A DNA stretch of 64,000 nt, from the NCBI GenBank assembly GCA_964414345.1, contig CAYPWF010000002.1:1-64000 (forward strand), read 5' to 3'. The translations under genes were made by a program, and so were the position numbers. Below are positions 7,879 to 16,192 of this stretch, piece after piece; positions within the stretch are counted from its first letter, which is position 1; every line of letters starts with the position of its first letter. The notes under the pieces were generated by a model. It was not told where the DNA came from and did not search any database. It saw nothing but the letters and a program-made list of their open reading frames with translations. This DNA is from Desulfocorpusculum sp964414345. Lineage in GTDB: Bacteria > Desulfobacterota > Desulfocorpusculales > Desulfocorpusculum.

Positions 7879-10145
7879 GCGATTATGCCATTGTCGGGAA
7901 GCGGATGCCCAGGGTGGACACCCCGGCCAAGGTTACGGGGGAGGCCAAGTATACAGCGGATCTTAAGTTCCCCAGGATGCTTGTAGGAAAAGTGCTTAGA
8001 AGCCCCCTGGCTCACGCCAAGATACTCTCCATTGACGCCTCCAGGGCACTGGCTCTCCCAGGTGTCAAGGCCGTGGTGACCGGGCAGGACACCTTCGGTG
8101 AGAAATGGGGGGTGTTCCGTTACACCCAGGACCAATGTTTCCTGCCCATGGACAAAGTACGCTACTTCGGGGAAGAGGTGGCTGCTGTGGCGGCTGTGGA
8201 TGAGGACACGGCTCTGGAGGCCCTGGAGCTCATTCGTGTTGATTACGAAGAACTTCCGGCCGTGTTTGATCCCCTTGAGGCTATGAGCCCGGGGGCTCCT
8301 CTTATCCACGAGAACTTCCCCCAAAACATAAATATCCACGTGAACATAAATGTGGGGAATGTGGAAGAGGGTTTCGCCGCCTCCCACCTAGTCCGGGAGG
8401 ACACCTTCACAGCAGCCGAGGAGTCCTATTTTCAGGGGGAACCTTATGCTGTTGTGGCCAGGTTCGATCTGGAGGGCAACCTGGAGATCTGGATGCCCAA
8501 CGCAGGGCCCCACATGAAGGCCAAGCCCCTTTCCAACGCCTTGAGGATCCCCTTGCACAAGGTGCACGTTAGGAAAATAGCCATAGGGGGAGCCTTCGGG
8601 GGCCGTTCAGAAATAAGCCCTGCGGATTTCATCTGCGCCCTTCTGGCCCAAAAGACAAGAAGGCCCGTGAAAATAGTCTACACCAGGGAGGAAAACACGG
8701 TCTGCACCCGCCAGGGACATTCCATGATCACCACCATCAAGACAGGGGTGGACCGCTCAGGCAGGGTTCTCTCCAGAGAAGTCACCTGTTACATGGACGG
8801 GGGGGCTTACAGCAGCACAGGCCCCATAGCCACCAGCGTCCCCTTCCTTTGCATGGAACAGGCTTACAAGATGGACAACGTGCGCTACAACGGTTTTCGC
8901 ATTTACACAAACAAGCCCATCCGGGGGATGATCAGGGTTCATGGAAGGGCCTTTGCTTGCGGCGTGGATACCCAACTGGACATGATAGCCGAGGAGCTGG
9001 GCATAGACCCTGTGGATATACGCTTGATAAATGCCAGGGAGGCCGGGGAGTATACTCCCACACGTTCTTATGTGGCCAGCTGCGCCATGAAAGAGACCAT
9101 CCTGCAGGCGGCCCAGAAGGCCGGGTGGAAGGAAAAAAGGGGCAAGCTCCCCAAGTGGAGGGGAATCGGCGTTGGCTGCAACTCTGTGCAGACGGGTTTC
9201 CCCATGGGCATCCGGGGGGGTTCCCAGGCCATCATCAAGTTCAACGAGGACGGGGGTGCAACGGTCATCTCAGGGGTTGTGGACAACGGCCAGGGAAACG
9301 ACAACATGCTGGTGCAGATAGCAGCCGAGGAGTTGGGACTCAGGCCAGAGGATATCCAGCTCGTGAGTGCCGACACAGAGCTTACCCCCACGGATCCGGG
9401 GGCATACTCCCAGGTATCCACCTTCGTGGGTGGCCAGGCGGTGCGTATTGCAGCCGGGGATGCCAGGGAGAAGCTTCTGAGAATAGCCTCGGAGATGCTT
9501 GAGGCAAGGGTGGAAGACTTGGTGGCCAGGGATAGGATGGTGTTCGTGAAGGGCTCCCCACAGAAGGCTATCCCCATCCAGAAGGTGATCCGCACTGGCC
9601 TCTCCAAAGGCCGGGTGGTGACCGGTGAGGGTTCATACTGGCCCAAGGTGGACCCCAAGAGGGAGTGGGTGCAGAACCCCTACGGCCAGATGTGCGAGGC
9701 ATTCTCCTTCGGAACCACCATAGCAGAGGTGGAAGTGGACCCCCAGACCGGAAAGGTAAAGGTCCTGGAAGTGGTGGCGGCCCAGGACGTGGGGTTTGCT
9801 TTGAACCCTTTGGTCTTGGAGGGGCAATTTGAAGGGGCTGTAGCCATGGGAGGCCAAGGGGGAATGCTCACCGAGTACCACTTCTGGGACAAGGGAAGGG
9901 TTATGAACCCAACCCAGCTGGAGTACAAGGTGCCCATAGCCCAGGACATGCCCAAGATTCACAGCATCATAGTGGAATCCCATGACCCCAAGGGCCCGTA
10001 CGGGGCCAAGGAGGCCGGGATGTCCATAGCCATGAGCGCAGCCCAAGCCTACAGCGCGGCTGTTTGCAACGCCATAGGTGTTTACTTGAAGGATTATCCT
10101 CTCACCCCTGACAAGATCCTAAAAGCTATCAAGGAGAAGGCCTAG
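7875..10145 (+). CDS. hcrA: 4-hydroxybenzoyl-CoA reductase-like molybdenum subunit
   Basis: Large catalytic subunit (756 aa, usual length about 770) that binds molybdopterin cytosine dinucleotide. The N-terminal domain has the family opening KRMPRVDTPAKVTGEAKYTAD, then GGAFGGRSE (near 240) and QGNDNMLVQIAAEELG (near 475). The reaction expected for Hcr is reductive removal of the para-hydroxyl of 4-hydroxybenzoyl-CoA to give benzoyl-CoA. One oddity: where most relatives have GAKGVGE or a similar motif with the active-site Glu, this protein reads GPYGAKEAGMS, with Met716 at that place. Either the alignment shifts the role to the Glu of KEAG or the enzyme is divergent. An intergenic repeat follows the stop directly. 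Confidence 0.85.
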   Translation: MSDYAIVGKRMPRVDTPAKVTGEAKYTADLKFPRMLVGKVLRSPLAHAKILSIDASRALALPGVKAVVTGQDTFGEKWGVFRYTQDQCFLPMDKVRYFGEEVAAVAAVDEDTALEALELIRVDYEELPAVFDPLEAMSPGAPLIHENFPQNINIHVNINVGNVEEGFAASHLVREDTFTAAEESYFQGEPYAVVARFDLEGNLEIWMPNAGPHMKAKPLSNALRIPLHKVHVRKIAIGGAFGGRSEISPADFICALLAQKTRRPVKIVYTREENTVCTRQGHSMITTIKTGVDRSGRVLSREVTCYMDGGAYSSTGPIATSVPFLCMEQAYKMDNVRYNGFRIYTNKPIRGMIRVHGRAFACGVDTQLDMIAEELGIDPVDIRLINAREAGEYTPTRSYVASCAMKETILQAAQKAGWKEKRGKLPKWRGIGVGCNSVQTGFPMGIRGGSQAIIKFNEDGGATVISGVVDNGQGNDNMLVQIAAEELGLRPEDIQLVSADTELTPTDPGAYSQVSTFVGGQAVRIAAGDAREKLLRIASEMLEARVEDLVARDRMVFVKGSPQKAIPIQKVIRTGLSKGRVVTGEGSYWPKVDPKREWVQNPYGQMCEAFSFGTTIAEVEVDPQTGKVKVLEVVAAQDVGFALNPLVLEGQFEGAVAMGGQGGMLTEYHFWDKGRVMNPTQLEYKVPIAQDMPKIHSIIVESHDPKGPYGAKEAGMSIAMSAAQAYSAAVCNAIGVYLKDYPLTPDKILKAIKEKA

Positions 10146-10146
10146 G

Positions 10147-10410
10147 TTTACGGGCGCATATAAAATGCGCCCCGACAAAACCAAACGTCCAACCCATTGC
10201 GGGCGGGGCTGAACCCCGCCCCGACGAAATCCAGGAACACCCAAACCCGGGCTGGGGTTGACTCCCCCGACGGCCCCCGACCCATAACCATTTGAAATAA
10301 AAATGTTGCGTAGGGTCGGGGTTTATCCCCGCCCATAGGGTTCATTCCCGCCCGTTGAGGTTGGGATTTTTAGGGTTGTCCCGTTTTACGCGCGCATATG
10401 AAATCCGCCC
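10147..10410. repeat. Intergenic GC-rich repeat bounded by 25-bp direct repeats
   Basis: The gap between hcrA and the aminotransferase begins with TTACGGGCGCATATAAAATG and ends with TTACGCGCGCATATGAAAT, two imperfect direct repeats of about 25 bp (near 10148-10172 and 10386-10410). Between them are strong GC hairpins such as GGGCGGGGCTGAACCCCGCCC near 10201-10221 and GGGTCGGGGTTTATCCCCGCCC. On the minus strand it can be read as a 65-codon frame containing VGAGFSPAR, a string typical of translated intergenic repeats, not of a real protein. It lies at the convergent 3' ends of two operons and may act as a transcription end point. Confidence 0.65.
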
Positions 10411-11667
10411 TTAGTCTGCGAACCGCTCGGCCACATACCCGAGGGCCTCATCAACGGCTTTGGCCGCCTCCTCCAGGTCCTGCTCCGTGTGCCTGTAACA
10501 GATGTAGGCGTGGTGGTGGGGGGCCATGAAAACCCCCCTTCTTATGAGCTGGGTGTAAAAAGCGTTTCGCTTATCTCTATGGTTCCCGCCTGGTCCCTTC
10601 TGGAAGGTAATGAAAAACATGGGGGCCAGGCCCGATAGCTCCGCCCCCACGGGGTACTTGGCCAGGATTCCCCTGATCCTGTCCAGGAATTTGTTTCCCC
10701 TCGCCCAGATATCCTCCAGGACCTTGTCCCTTTGGAGCACCTCGATGGTCTTGAGGGCCGCCACATAGCCGTCGCTGTTGGGAAAGAAGGTGGAAGAAAT
10801 AAAAAGCTTCTCGGCAGCGGCCATCATGATATCCCTCTTGCCCGTCACCACGCTTATGGCGTAACCGTTGGCCATGCCCTTGCCCAGGACGGCCAGATCT
10901 GGCGCCACCCCGTAGTACTGCTGCGCACCTCCCAGGGCCAGCCTGAAGCCTGTGCGCACCTCGTCGAAAATCAGCACAGCGCCATACCTGTCTGCCAGCT
11001 GCCTCACGCCCTCCAGGAAGCCCGGCTTGGGCTCCTCCATCTTCTGGTGAAGGTGATGCCCAAGGGGGGTCATTATGATGGCAGCGGTTTGATCCCCATG
11101 CTTTCTCATCAAGTCGGCAAGCTGATCCAGGTCATTGTAATGAAATTCGTACACGTCCTCGTAGAGCTTCTGGGGTATGCCCCCCTTCATCTCCACACAC
11201 CAGTCGTGCCAGCCGTGGTAACCGCAGCGCATCACCTTGAGCCTGCCTGTGAAAGCCCTGGCAATACGAATGCTTGCAGTGGTGGCATCCGAACCGGTCT
11301 TCAGGAAGATGCTCAGTTGCGAGCAGGGCACTATCTGGCTTAGTCTTTGGGCCAGCTCATTCTGATACCTCTGGGTCAGGGAGAAACAGAACCCCTTCTC
11401 CCTTATCTGGCGCGCTACGGCTTCATCCACCTCCTCTTCCCTGTACCCAAGGATTATAGGGCCGTAACCGCAGAGGAAGTCTATGTACTGGTTTCCGTCC
11501 ACGTCGGTGACCCGACCCCCCTTGCCGTGCTCCAGGAAGATGGGGTATTCCCCTGGGATGAAGTCCCCTGGCCTTCTGGCCCCCAGGACGCCGCCTGGCA
11601 CAAAGTTCTTGGCCTGCTCGAAAAGCTCCATGCTCTTGGCAAGATTCAATTTCTGAGCTTCCTTCAT
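10411..11667 (-). CDS. Class III aminotransferase, glutamate-1-semialdehyde aminomutase-like
   Basis: PLP-dependent enzyme of 418 aa, close in build to glutamate-1-semialdehyde 2,1-aminomutase but in a catabolic setting. Visible features are PGGVLGARR near the N terminus, the FLKTGSDATTASIRIARA segment, LIFDEVRTGFR (PLP-ring Asp) and the Schiff-base Lys in AVLGKGMANG. The ATG at 11667 is used. Neighbours are a saccharopine-dehydrogenase-like protein, an aldolase and hydroxypyruvate isomerase, not heme genes, so I prefer an amino-acid or amino-ketone transaminase role. The substrate is not predictable. The stop codon directly abuts the repeat at 10147-10410. Confidence 0.85.
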   Translation of the reverse strand: MKEAQKLNLAKSMELFEQAKNFVPGGVLGARRPGDFIPGEYPIFLEHGKGGRVTDVDGNQYIDFLCGYGPIILGYREEEVDEAVARQIREKGFCFSLTQRYQNELAQRLSQIVPCSQLSIFLKTGSDATTASIRIARAFTGRLKVMRCGYHGWHDWCVEMKGGIPQKLYEDVYEFHYNDLDQLADLMRKHGDQTAAIIMTPLGHHLHQKMEEPKPGFLEGVRQLADRYGAVLIFDEVRTGFRLALGGAQQYYGVAPDLAVLGKGMANGYAISVVTGKRDIMMAAAEKLFISSTFFPNSDGYVAALKTIEVLQRDKVLEDIWARGNKFLDRIRGILAKYPVGAELSGLAPMFFITFQKGPGGNHRDKRNAFYTQLIRRGVFMAPHHHAYICYRHTEQDLEEAAKAVDEALGYVAERFAD

Positions 11668-11790
11668 GGCCGACTCCGTTCATTGGATTTGTCCAGGATC
11701 CTGGAGCCCTCTGCACCAGCTCCAGGCCTGAAGAGCTAAGGGCTAAACCTCCATCCTGTTCCTATCCTTGTCCAATGGTATTGCACCCGG

Positions 11791-12936
11791 TCACACCTCC
11801 AACATGGATGAAACAGTCTCTGTGAGGTGGATCCTGGCTCCCCTTTGAATGAATTCCCTGAGGTACTCCCTGGCATCTATGCATCCTTCAGGGGCCACAA
11901 CCCCTTTTGCCTTCACCTTTCCGGCATGGATCATCAAGGCTGCGATGGCTGCCGGAAGCCCGGTGCCTGCTGCGGTTCTGCCCACTATATCCGCAGTGTA
12001 GGTCACCCTCTTCCCTCCCCTCTCTCCCTTGACCATAACCTTCATGCCAGAGGCCTGGGGGCCCTTGTCTCTGTTCTCGGGTATCTTGTTCCACATGCGA
12101 AGGGTCAAGTCGTAAGGCACCACCTTGACCCCTTTTACCTCCACGGGCTCCTTGCTTAGAAAACCGGTGCGGTTCTGCTCCTTGATGAGTTGGTCCACCC
12201 AGGTGGGGATAAGCGCCCCCTTTATGATCACGTTTTTGACCCCCGGAATGTATCGCGGGATGGTGAAGGGTTGGGGGTGTCCCACATAACTTATGAGACA
12301 TTCGCCCAAAGGCTCCAAGAAACGAACCGTCTCCTCCCCTGTGCCCCCGGGCACATGGACCAACTTCCCCTCCAGGTACTGGGGCACCTCCCCTGTTACC
12401 ATATGCAGGCTGTGGTCCCAGGCAGCCCCCTGGCCCAGATCCGCTATGCTCACCACCCAATACAGGTGGATCTCTTCCACCTTTTCCAGCTGATCCGCCA
12501 GGTACTTGGCTATCATATTGTTGGTGCCCGGGTCCGAACCCATTCCGGTAAGCACTGTTATGCCGGCTTCTTTGGCGGCCTGGTCTATGTCCGATTGGAA
12601 AAGAATTGCTGCCGCTTCATAGTCGTCGCATATGTCTATGTAGCTCACCTTGGCCTCTACCGCGGCCCTGGCCACCGCAACAGCGGTCTTGTAAAAGGGC
12701 CCGGCACAGTTGATGACTATATCCGCTTCCCCCATGGCCTTGACAAGCCCGGCATGCTCATACACGTCCATCTTTCTCAACTGGGCCTTGTCGCTTTCCC
12801 TGAGCTTTTCGTGAAGCCGCATGGGGTCGTCGTTGATGTCCCCTAGGATCACCTTCTTAACTTGTTCCTGCTTGATAAGGGTTCGGGCAGCCGCCTGACC
12901 CATGTCCCCTGCTCCACCAAGCACCAATGCTCTCAT
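11791..12936 (-). CDS. Saccharopine dehydrogenase family protein
   Basis: NAD(P)-binding protein of 381 aa. The N terminus has a Rossmann motif ALVLGGAGDMGQAAARTL, then DINDD at the end of the second strand and DIVINCAGPF further on; the GMGSDPGTNN stretch near residue 130 is typical of saccharopine dehydrogenase-like and carboxynorspermidine dehydrogenase-like enzymes. These join or split an amino group and a keto acid in an NAD(P)-linked reaction. It may work with the aminotransferase just downstream on the same strand (about 120 bp away). Upstream, a copy of the 14-bp palindromic site at 13094 may control it together with the hcr-like operon. Exact reaction unknown. Confidence 0.85.
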   Translation of the reverse strand: MRALVLGGAGDMGQAAARTLIKQEQVKKVILGDINDDPMRLHEKLRESDKAQLRKMDVYEHAGLVKAMGEADIVINCAGPFYKTAVAVARAAVEAKVSYIDICDDYEAAAILFQSDIDQAAKEAGITVLTGMGSDPGTNNMIAKYLADQLEKVEEIHLYWVVSIADLGQGAAWDHSLHMVTGEVPQYLEGKLVHVPGGTGEETVRFLEPLGECLISYVGHPQPFTIPRYIPGVKNVIIKGALIPTWVDQLIKEQNRTGFLSKEPVEVKGVKVVPYDLTLRMWNKIPENRDKGPQASGMKVMVKGERGGKRVTYTADIVGRTAAGTGLPAAIAALMIHAGKVKAKGVVAPEGCIDAREYLREFIQRGARIHLTETVSSMLEV

Positions 12937-13093
12937 GGTTCCCCCTTTTCGGTCTAAATGTTTTCCTCAAGGTCTGATGACCCAAACAACCTGCCCACCA
13001 AGGTGCATCCATGGAAACAGGCCCTGAGATCCTCCCCTATCCCAAGCCGACCCATCCCCGGAGGCGGTCCCACCCAGAGGGAAAAATTCATGA

Positions 13094-13107
13094 ACTGTAT
13101 ACAAAGT
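13094..13107 (-). promoter_or_regulatory. Second copy of the TGTATACA palindromic operator
   Basis: ACTGTATACAAAGT is the exact reverse complement of the 14-mer at 6188-6201 that overlaps the hcr-like promoter. Here it lies 158 bp upstream of the leftward saccharopine-dehydrogenase-like gene. On the minus strand TATACA could again serve as a -10 box, but the -35 region is weak. The shared site suggests that both transcription units answer to one regulator. Confidence 0.5.
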
Positions 13108-13162
13108 CAAACTAGCGAAATATAACCTGCAAGGGGGCGCAAGGTCAACAGGAAATCCTAGC

Positions 13163-13206
13163 TTAGCCCGGATTATTCTCCAAAGCCGGGACTTTGGGGG
13201 CTAGGC
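13163..13206 (-). repeat. Truncated copy of the 200-bp intergenic element (copy A)
   Basis: Only the right end of the element family remains, in reverse orientation: TTAGCCCGGATTATTCTCC followed by AAAGCCGGGACTTTGGGGGC. It matches the right termini of the copies at 33493 and 37413 almost base for base. The rest of the 420-bp gap (12937-13357) holds the operator at 13094 and, directly after this fragment, a possible gene remnant at 13207-13335. Confidence 0.7.
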
Positions 13207-13335
13207 AATGGGGCAAGCACCTGCCTGTGCGTGGCACGCAGAGAGATCCCCCCGGAGGCCAAATCCTTCACCCCCTTGACCAACTACACCGTGGACCCCA
13301 ACGCGTGGGAGGAATTGGCGGATGGATCGCTCTGA
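13207..13335 (+). pseudogene. Possible 3' remnant of a coding sequence
   Basis: One forward frame ending in TGA at 13333-13335 reads as a protein-like C terminus with PEAKSFTPLTNYTVD and AWEELADGSL. There is no start codon with a ribosome site, and the frame runs upstream straight into the truncated repeat copy. This looks like the tail of a gene destroyed by a rearrangement at the repeat. I cannot name the family and it could be chance. Confidence 0.25.
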
Positions 13336-13357
13336 AAAGGGCTTCCCCTTGCTCCGG

Positions 13358-14140
13358 CTACTGATAAAGGTACGGCCTCACCCACCCCAGGCCGTCTTCT
13401 GTCCTGCCCTTGGGTCTGTACTCACAGCCTATCCAGCCCTTGTAGCCTGCCTCATCGAGGGCCCTGAAGAGGTTGGGGAAGTTTATCTCCCCTGTGCCTG
13501 GTTCGTTCCTGCCTGGATTGTCGGCGATCTGTATGTGGGCGATTCTCTCCATGTTGGAGGAGATGGTCTTGATCAGGTTTCCCTCCATGACCTGCATGTG
13601 GTACACGTCGTACTGGAGAAACAGGTTGGGATGTCCAACCTCCTCCATGATCCCAAGCGCATCGGCTGTGTGGACCAGGTAGAACCCGGGCATATCCTGG
13701 CTGTTGAGGGGTTCCACCAGCAGCCGGATCCTTTCCTTTGCCAGGCTCGAGGCCGCGAACCTCAGGTTCTGGACCAGGGTCTCCCGTATCTTTTCTAGGG
13801 ATTTCCCGGCCGGAGGGATGCCCACCAGGCAATTCACCTGGGAGCAGCCCAGCGCCTTGGCGTAGTCTATTGCCTTTCCCACTCCCTCCTGAAATTCCTG
13901 CTCCCTGCCGGGTATACAGGCGATGCCCCTTTCTCCTGCATTCCAATCCCCTGCTGGGAGATTGTGGAGTACCTGGGTCAGGCCGTTAGTCTCTAACTTC
14001 TCCCTGAGAAGCTCCTTTTCCCAAGAATAGGGAAACAGGTACTCCACGGCCTTGAAGCCGGCAGCCGCCGCCTTCTGGAAACGCTCCAGGAAATCCACCT
14101 CATTGAAAAGCATGCTCAGGTTGGCACAGAATCTTGGCAT
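13358..14140 (-). CDS. hyi: Hydroxypyruvate isomerase
   Basis: TIM-barrel isomerase of 260 aa interconverting hydroxypyruvate and tartronate semialdehyde. It closely follows the known bacterial Hyi sequence over its whole length: MPRFCANLSMLFNEVDFL at the start, LHNLPAGDWNAGERGIAC in the middle, IQIADNPGRNEPGTGEINF and IGCEYRPKG near the end. The start was set at the ATG at 14140 because AGGAGGAG lies in front of it; an in-frame ATG at 14179 has none and would add 13 residues unlike the family. It is 55 bp downstream of an HpcH/HpaI-type aldolase in the same direction. Confidence 0.93.
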   Translation of the reverse strand: MPRFCANLSMLFNEVDFLERFQKAAAAGFKAVEYLFPYSWEKELLREKLETNGLTQVLHNLPAGDWNAGERGIACIPGREQEFQEGVGKAIDYAKALGCSQVNCLVGIPPAGKSLEKIRETLVQNLRFAASSLAKERIRLLVEPLNSQDMPGFYLVHTADALGIMEEVGHPNLFLQYDVYHMQVMEGNLIKTISSNMERIAHIQIADNPGRNEPGTGEINFPNLFRALDEAGYKGWIGCEYRPKGRTEDGLGWVRPYLYQ

Positions 14141-14195
14141 TGGGAACTCTCCTCCTCGTGTCATATTGATTCGCTTCAAGATACGAGAATCCAGC

Positions 14196-14957
14196 TCATG
14201 ATTTGTAGCGCTGGGCTATGGCCTTGAATCCTGAGAGAATCACATTCAAATCCAGGCCGCTCATCACCAACTTGAGCCCTCTTGGAAGCCACCGCTCTGT
14301 GAGCGGGTCCGGCGCGTGCATGCCGAATATCTTCCCATGAGCCTTGGCAGCCTCCGCCACCTGGGAGATAGCCCTATCCAGTCTTTCTCCCATTAAGTCA
14401 CCCGGGCAGCCCATGGAGATGGCCAGGTCATTGGGGCCTATGAGAAGGGCGTCCAGCCCCTCCACTGCGGCAATGGAGTCTATGTCCCTTATGGCCTGGG
14501 CTGTCTCTATCTGGGCGATGGTCAGGGTCTCCAGATTGGCCCGGGCCATGAAGGAAGTTGTGGTCTCCCCTCCCACACTCTGGTACCTTGTGTGTGCTCC
14601 CACCCCCCCGAAGCCGCGGGAGCCCAAGGGGGCAAACTTGGCCCAGTGCACAAAGCGCCGGGCCTGTTCCACTGATTCCAGCATAGGGACCATCACTCCT
14701 GTGGCTCCTAGATCCAAACACCTAGACACATAACTCTTAGACAACTCCGGCACCCTCACGAAACAGCCCAGCCCCACACTGCGGCCCACCTTGAAAACGT
14801 TTTCCAGGGTCTCAAGGCTGAAGGGGCCGTGCTCCAAGTCTAGCATTATGAAGTCTAGGCCCGCATTCGCAGCTACTAAGGCCGCAGCCGGATTCCCCAC
14901 CATGCGCACCATGGTACCAATCGCCGAAAGGCCCTCCCTGAGCTTTTCCACAGCCAT
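14196..14957 (-). CDS. HpcH/HpaI family class II aldolase
   Basis: Metal-dependent aldolase/citrate-lyase-family protein of 253 aa, about the length of GarL, HpaI and RhmA. It has FIMLDLEHGPFSLE near residues 36-49, the metal-binding Glu in the IAQIETAQAI segment (near 147) and LLIGPNDLAISMG near 172. Such enzymes split 2-keto-3-deoxy or 4-hydroxy-2-keto acids to pyruvate plus an aldehyde. GarL yields tartronate semialdehyde, the substrate of hydroxypyruvate isomerase, which is the next gene; that makes a GarL-like role attractive. GGAGGAG precedes the ATG at 14957. Confidence 0.88.
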   Translation of the reverse strand: MAVEKLREGLSAIGTMVRMVGNPAAALVAANAGLDFIMLDLEHGPFSLETLENVFKVGRSVGLGCFVRVPELSKSYVSRCLDLGATGVMVPMLESVEQARRFVHWAKFAPLGSRGFGGVGAHTRYQSVGGETTTSFMARANLETLTIAQIETAQAIRDIDSIAAVEGLDALLIGPNDLAISMGCPGDLMGERLDRAISQVAEAAKAHGKIFGMHAPDPLTERWLPRGLKLVMSGLDLNVILSGFKAIAQRYKS

Positions 14958-15219
14958 GGGACTCCTCCAAGTGATCTTTTTGTGAAGCCTACTGCCTCAA
15001 GAGAAAATCCAGTGGCAGTCCTTCCAAGAACTCGGTAAAACATTTTAACCTCTTGGATGTGTTTGAGATAGTCAGCAAAGTAGGTTCTCCATCTCCCTGC
15101 TTCGATCCTTGTGTGATAACTTATTGGAATATGGAGTCCTGCAGAGAAACCAGGCGAACGGTTGAGCCGGTCCAAGGTGCATGGGGCCTTTTTACCGGGA
15201 GTTTTGAGAGGAAGTGCAG

Positions 15220-16158
15220 ATGAAAGAATCTGAAGAGATTTTCTCTTCCATAGAGACCCTCCTGGAGACCCTGGAGGCCAATCAGTATATTACCGACAAT
15301 TCACTGGCCACGGTGGTCTACTTGGCATACCACATGAAGCGGCCTCTTTTTCTGGAAGGAGAACCCGGGGTGGGCAAGACGGAGGTAGCCCTGGTCCTCT
15401 CCAGAATTCTTGGAACCCGTCTCATCCGACTTCAGTGTTACGAAGGGTTGGATGCAGCCTCTGCCCTTTACGAGTGGAACTATCCCAAACAGCTTCTGCG
15501 GATCCGAATGGAAGAACAGTGCCGCAAACATCCGGATGAAATAGGACAGCTGATATACACAGAGCCGTATCTCATCAAAAGACCCCTCTTGGAAGCCATA
15601 CAGAGCTCTGAGGAGAAATCCCCGGTGCTGCTCATAGACGAACTGGACAGGGCAGATGAGGAGTTCGAGGCTTTTTTGCTGGAGATTCTCTCGGATTTCC
15701 AGATTTCCATCCCTGAGATAGGCACTCTTAAGGCCACCCACCGGCCCATGGTGGTTCTTACCTCCAACAGGACAAGGGAGGTGCATGAGGCCCTAAAGAG
15801 AAGATGCCTTTACCACTGGATAGATTATCCGGATCCGGAAAAGGAGATGCGCATACTCAGGGCAAGAGTTCCCGGAATCCAGGAGACCCTGGCGGCCCAA
15901 GTGGTACGGTTCGTTGAAAGGCTCAGGGAAGAGGATTTCCTCAAGAGGCCCGGCATCTCAGAAACCCTCGACTGGGTGGAAGCCCTTGTTAAGCTGAACC
16001 GATACCACCTGGACCCTCCAACAGTGGAGCAGACCCTGGGCTGCCTGCTCAAGTACCGGGAGGATATTCAGAGGTTTCGCATGGGAATCTGGGCAGACCC
16101 TTTGGAGCAGGCCCGGCTCCTGGAACCTAATCTAACCTCCGGCCAGGCCGAAGGTTGA
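15220..16158 (+). CDS. MoxR/CoxD-type AAA+ ATPase
   Basis: AAA+ ATPase of 312 aa of the MoxR group. Walker A is GEPGVGKTEVA (near residues 45-55), Walker B LLIDELDRAD and the sensor region VLTSNRTREV. The ATG at 15220 has AGAGGA seven bases upstream and is preferred over the GTG at 15214. The next gene encodes a von Willebrand A protein of the CoxE type. In carboxydotrophs the CoxD-CoxE pair inserts the active-site metal of a molybdenum hydroxylase, so a role in maturing the xanthine-oxidase-family enzyme at 6344-10145 is a reasonable inference. Confidence 0.88.
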   Translation: MKESEEIFSSIETLLETLEANQYITDNSLATVVYLAYHMKRPLFLEGEPGVGKTEVALVLSRILGTRLIRLQCYEGLDAASALYEWNYPKQLLRIRMEEQCRKHPDEIGQLIYTEPYLIKRPLLEAIQSSEEKSPVLLIDELDRADEEFEAFLLEILSDFQISIPEIGTLKATHRPMVVLTSNRTREVHEALKRRCLYHWIDYPDPEKEMRILRARVPGIQETLAAQVVRFVERLREEDFLKRPGISETLDWVEALVKLNRYHLDPPTVEQTLGCLLKYREDIQRFRMGIWADPLEQARLLEPNLTSGQAEG

Positions 16159-16192
16159 TTGGGGTGAGGGGGGGTATCCAGCATGGGGACAT

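Noticed and set aside
10148..10345. 65-codon minus-strand frame with VGAGFSPAR
   Set aside because: This is the translation of an intergenic repeat, with no ribosome site and hairpin-rich DNA beneath it.
14876..15175. 99-codon minus-strand frame before the MoxR gene
   Set aside because: It overlaps the aldolase gene in another frame and shows no family features; the 260-bp gap otherwise looks like ordinary spacer.
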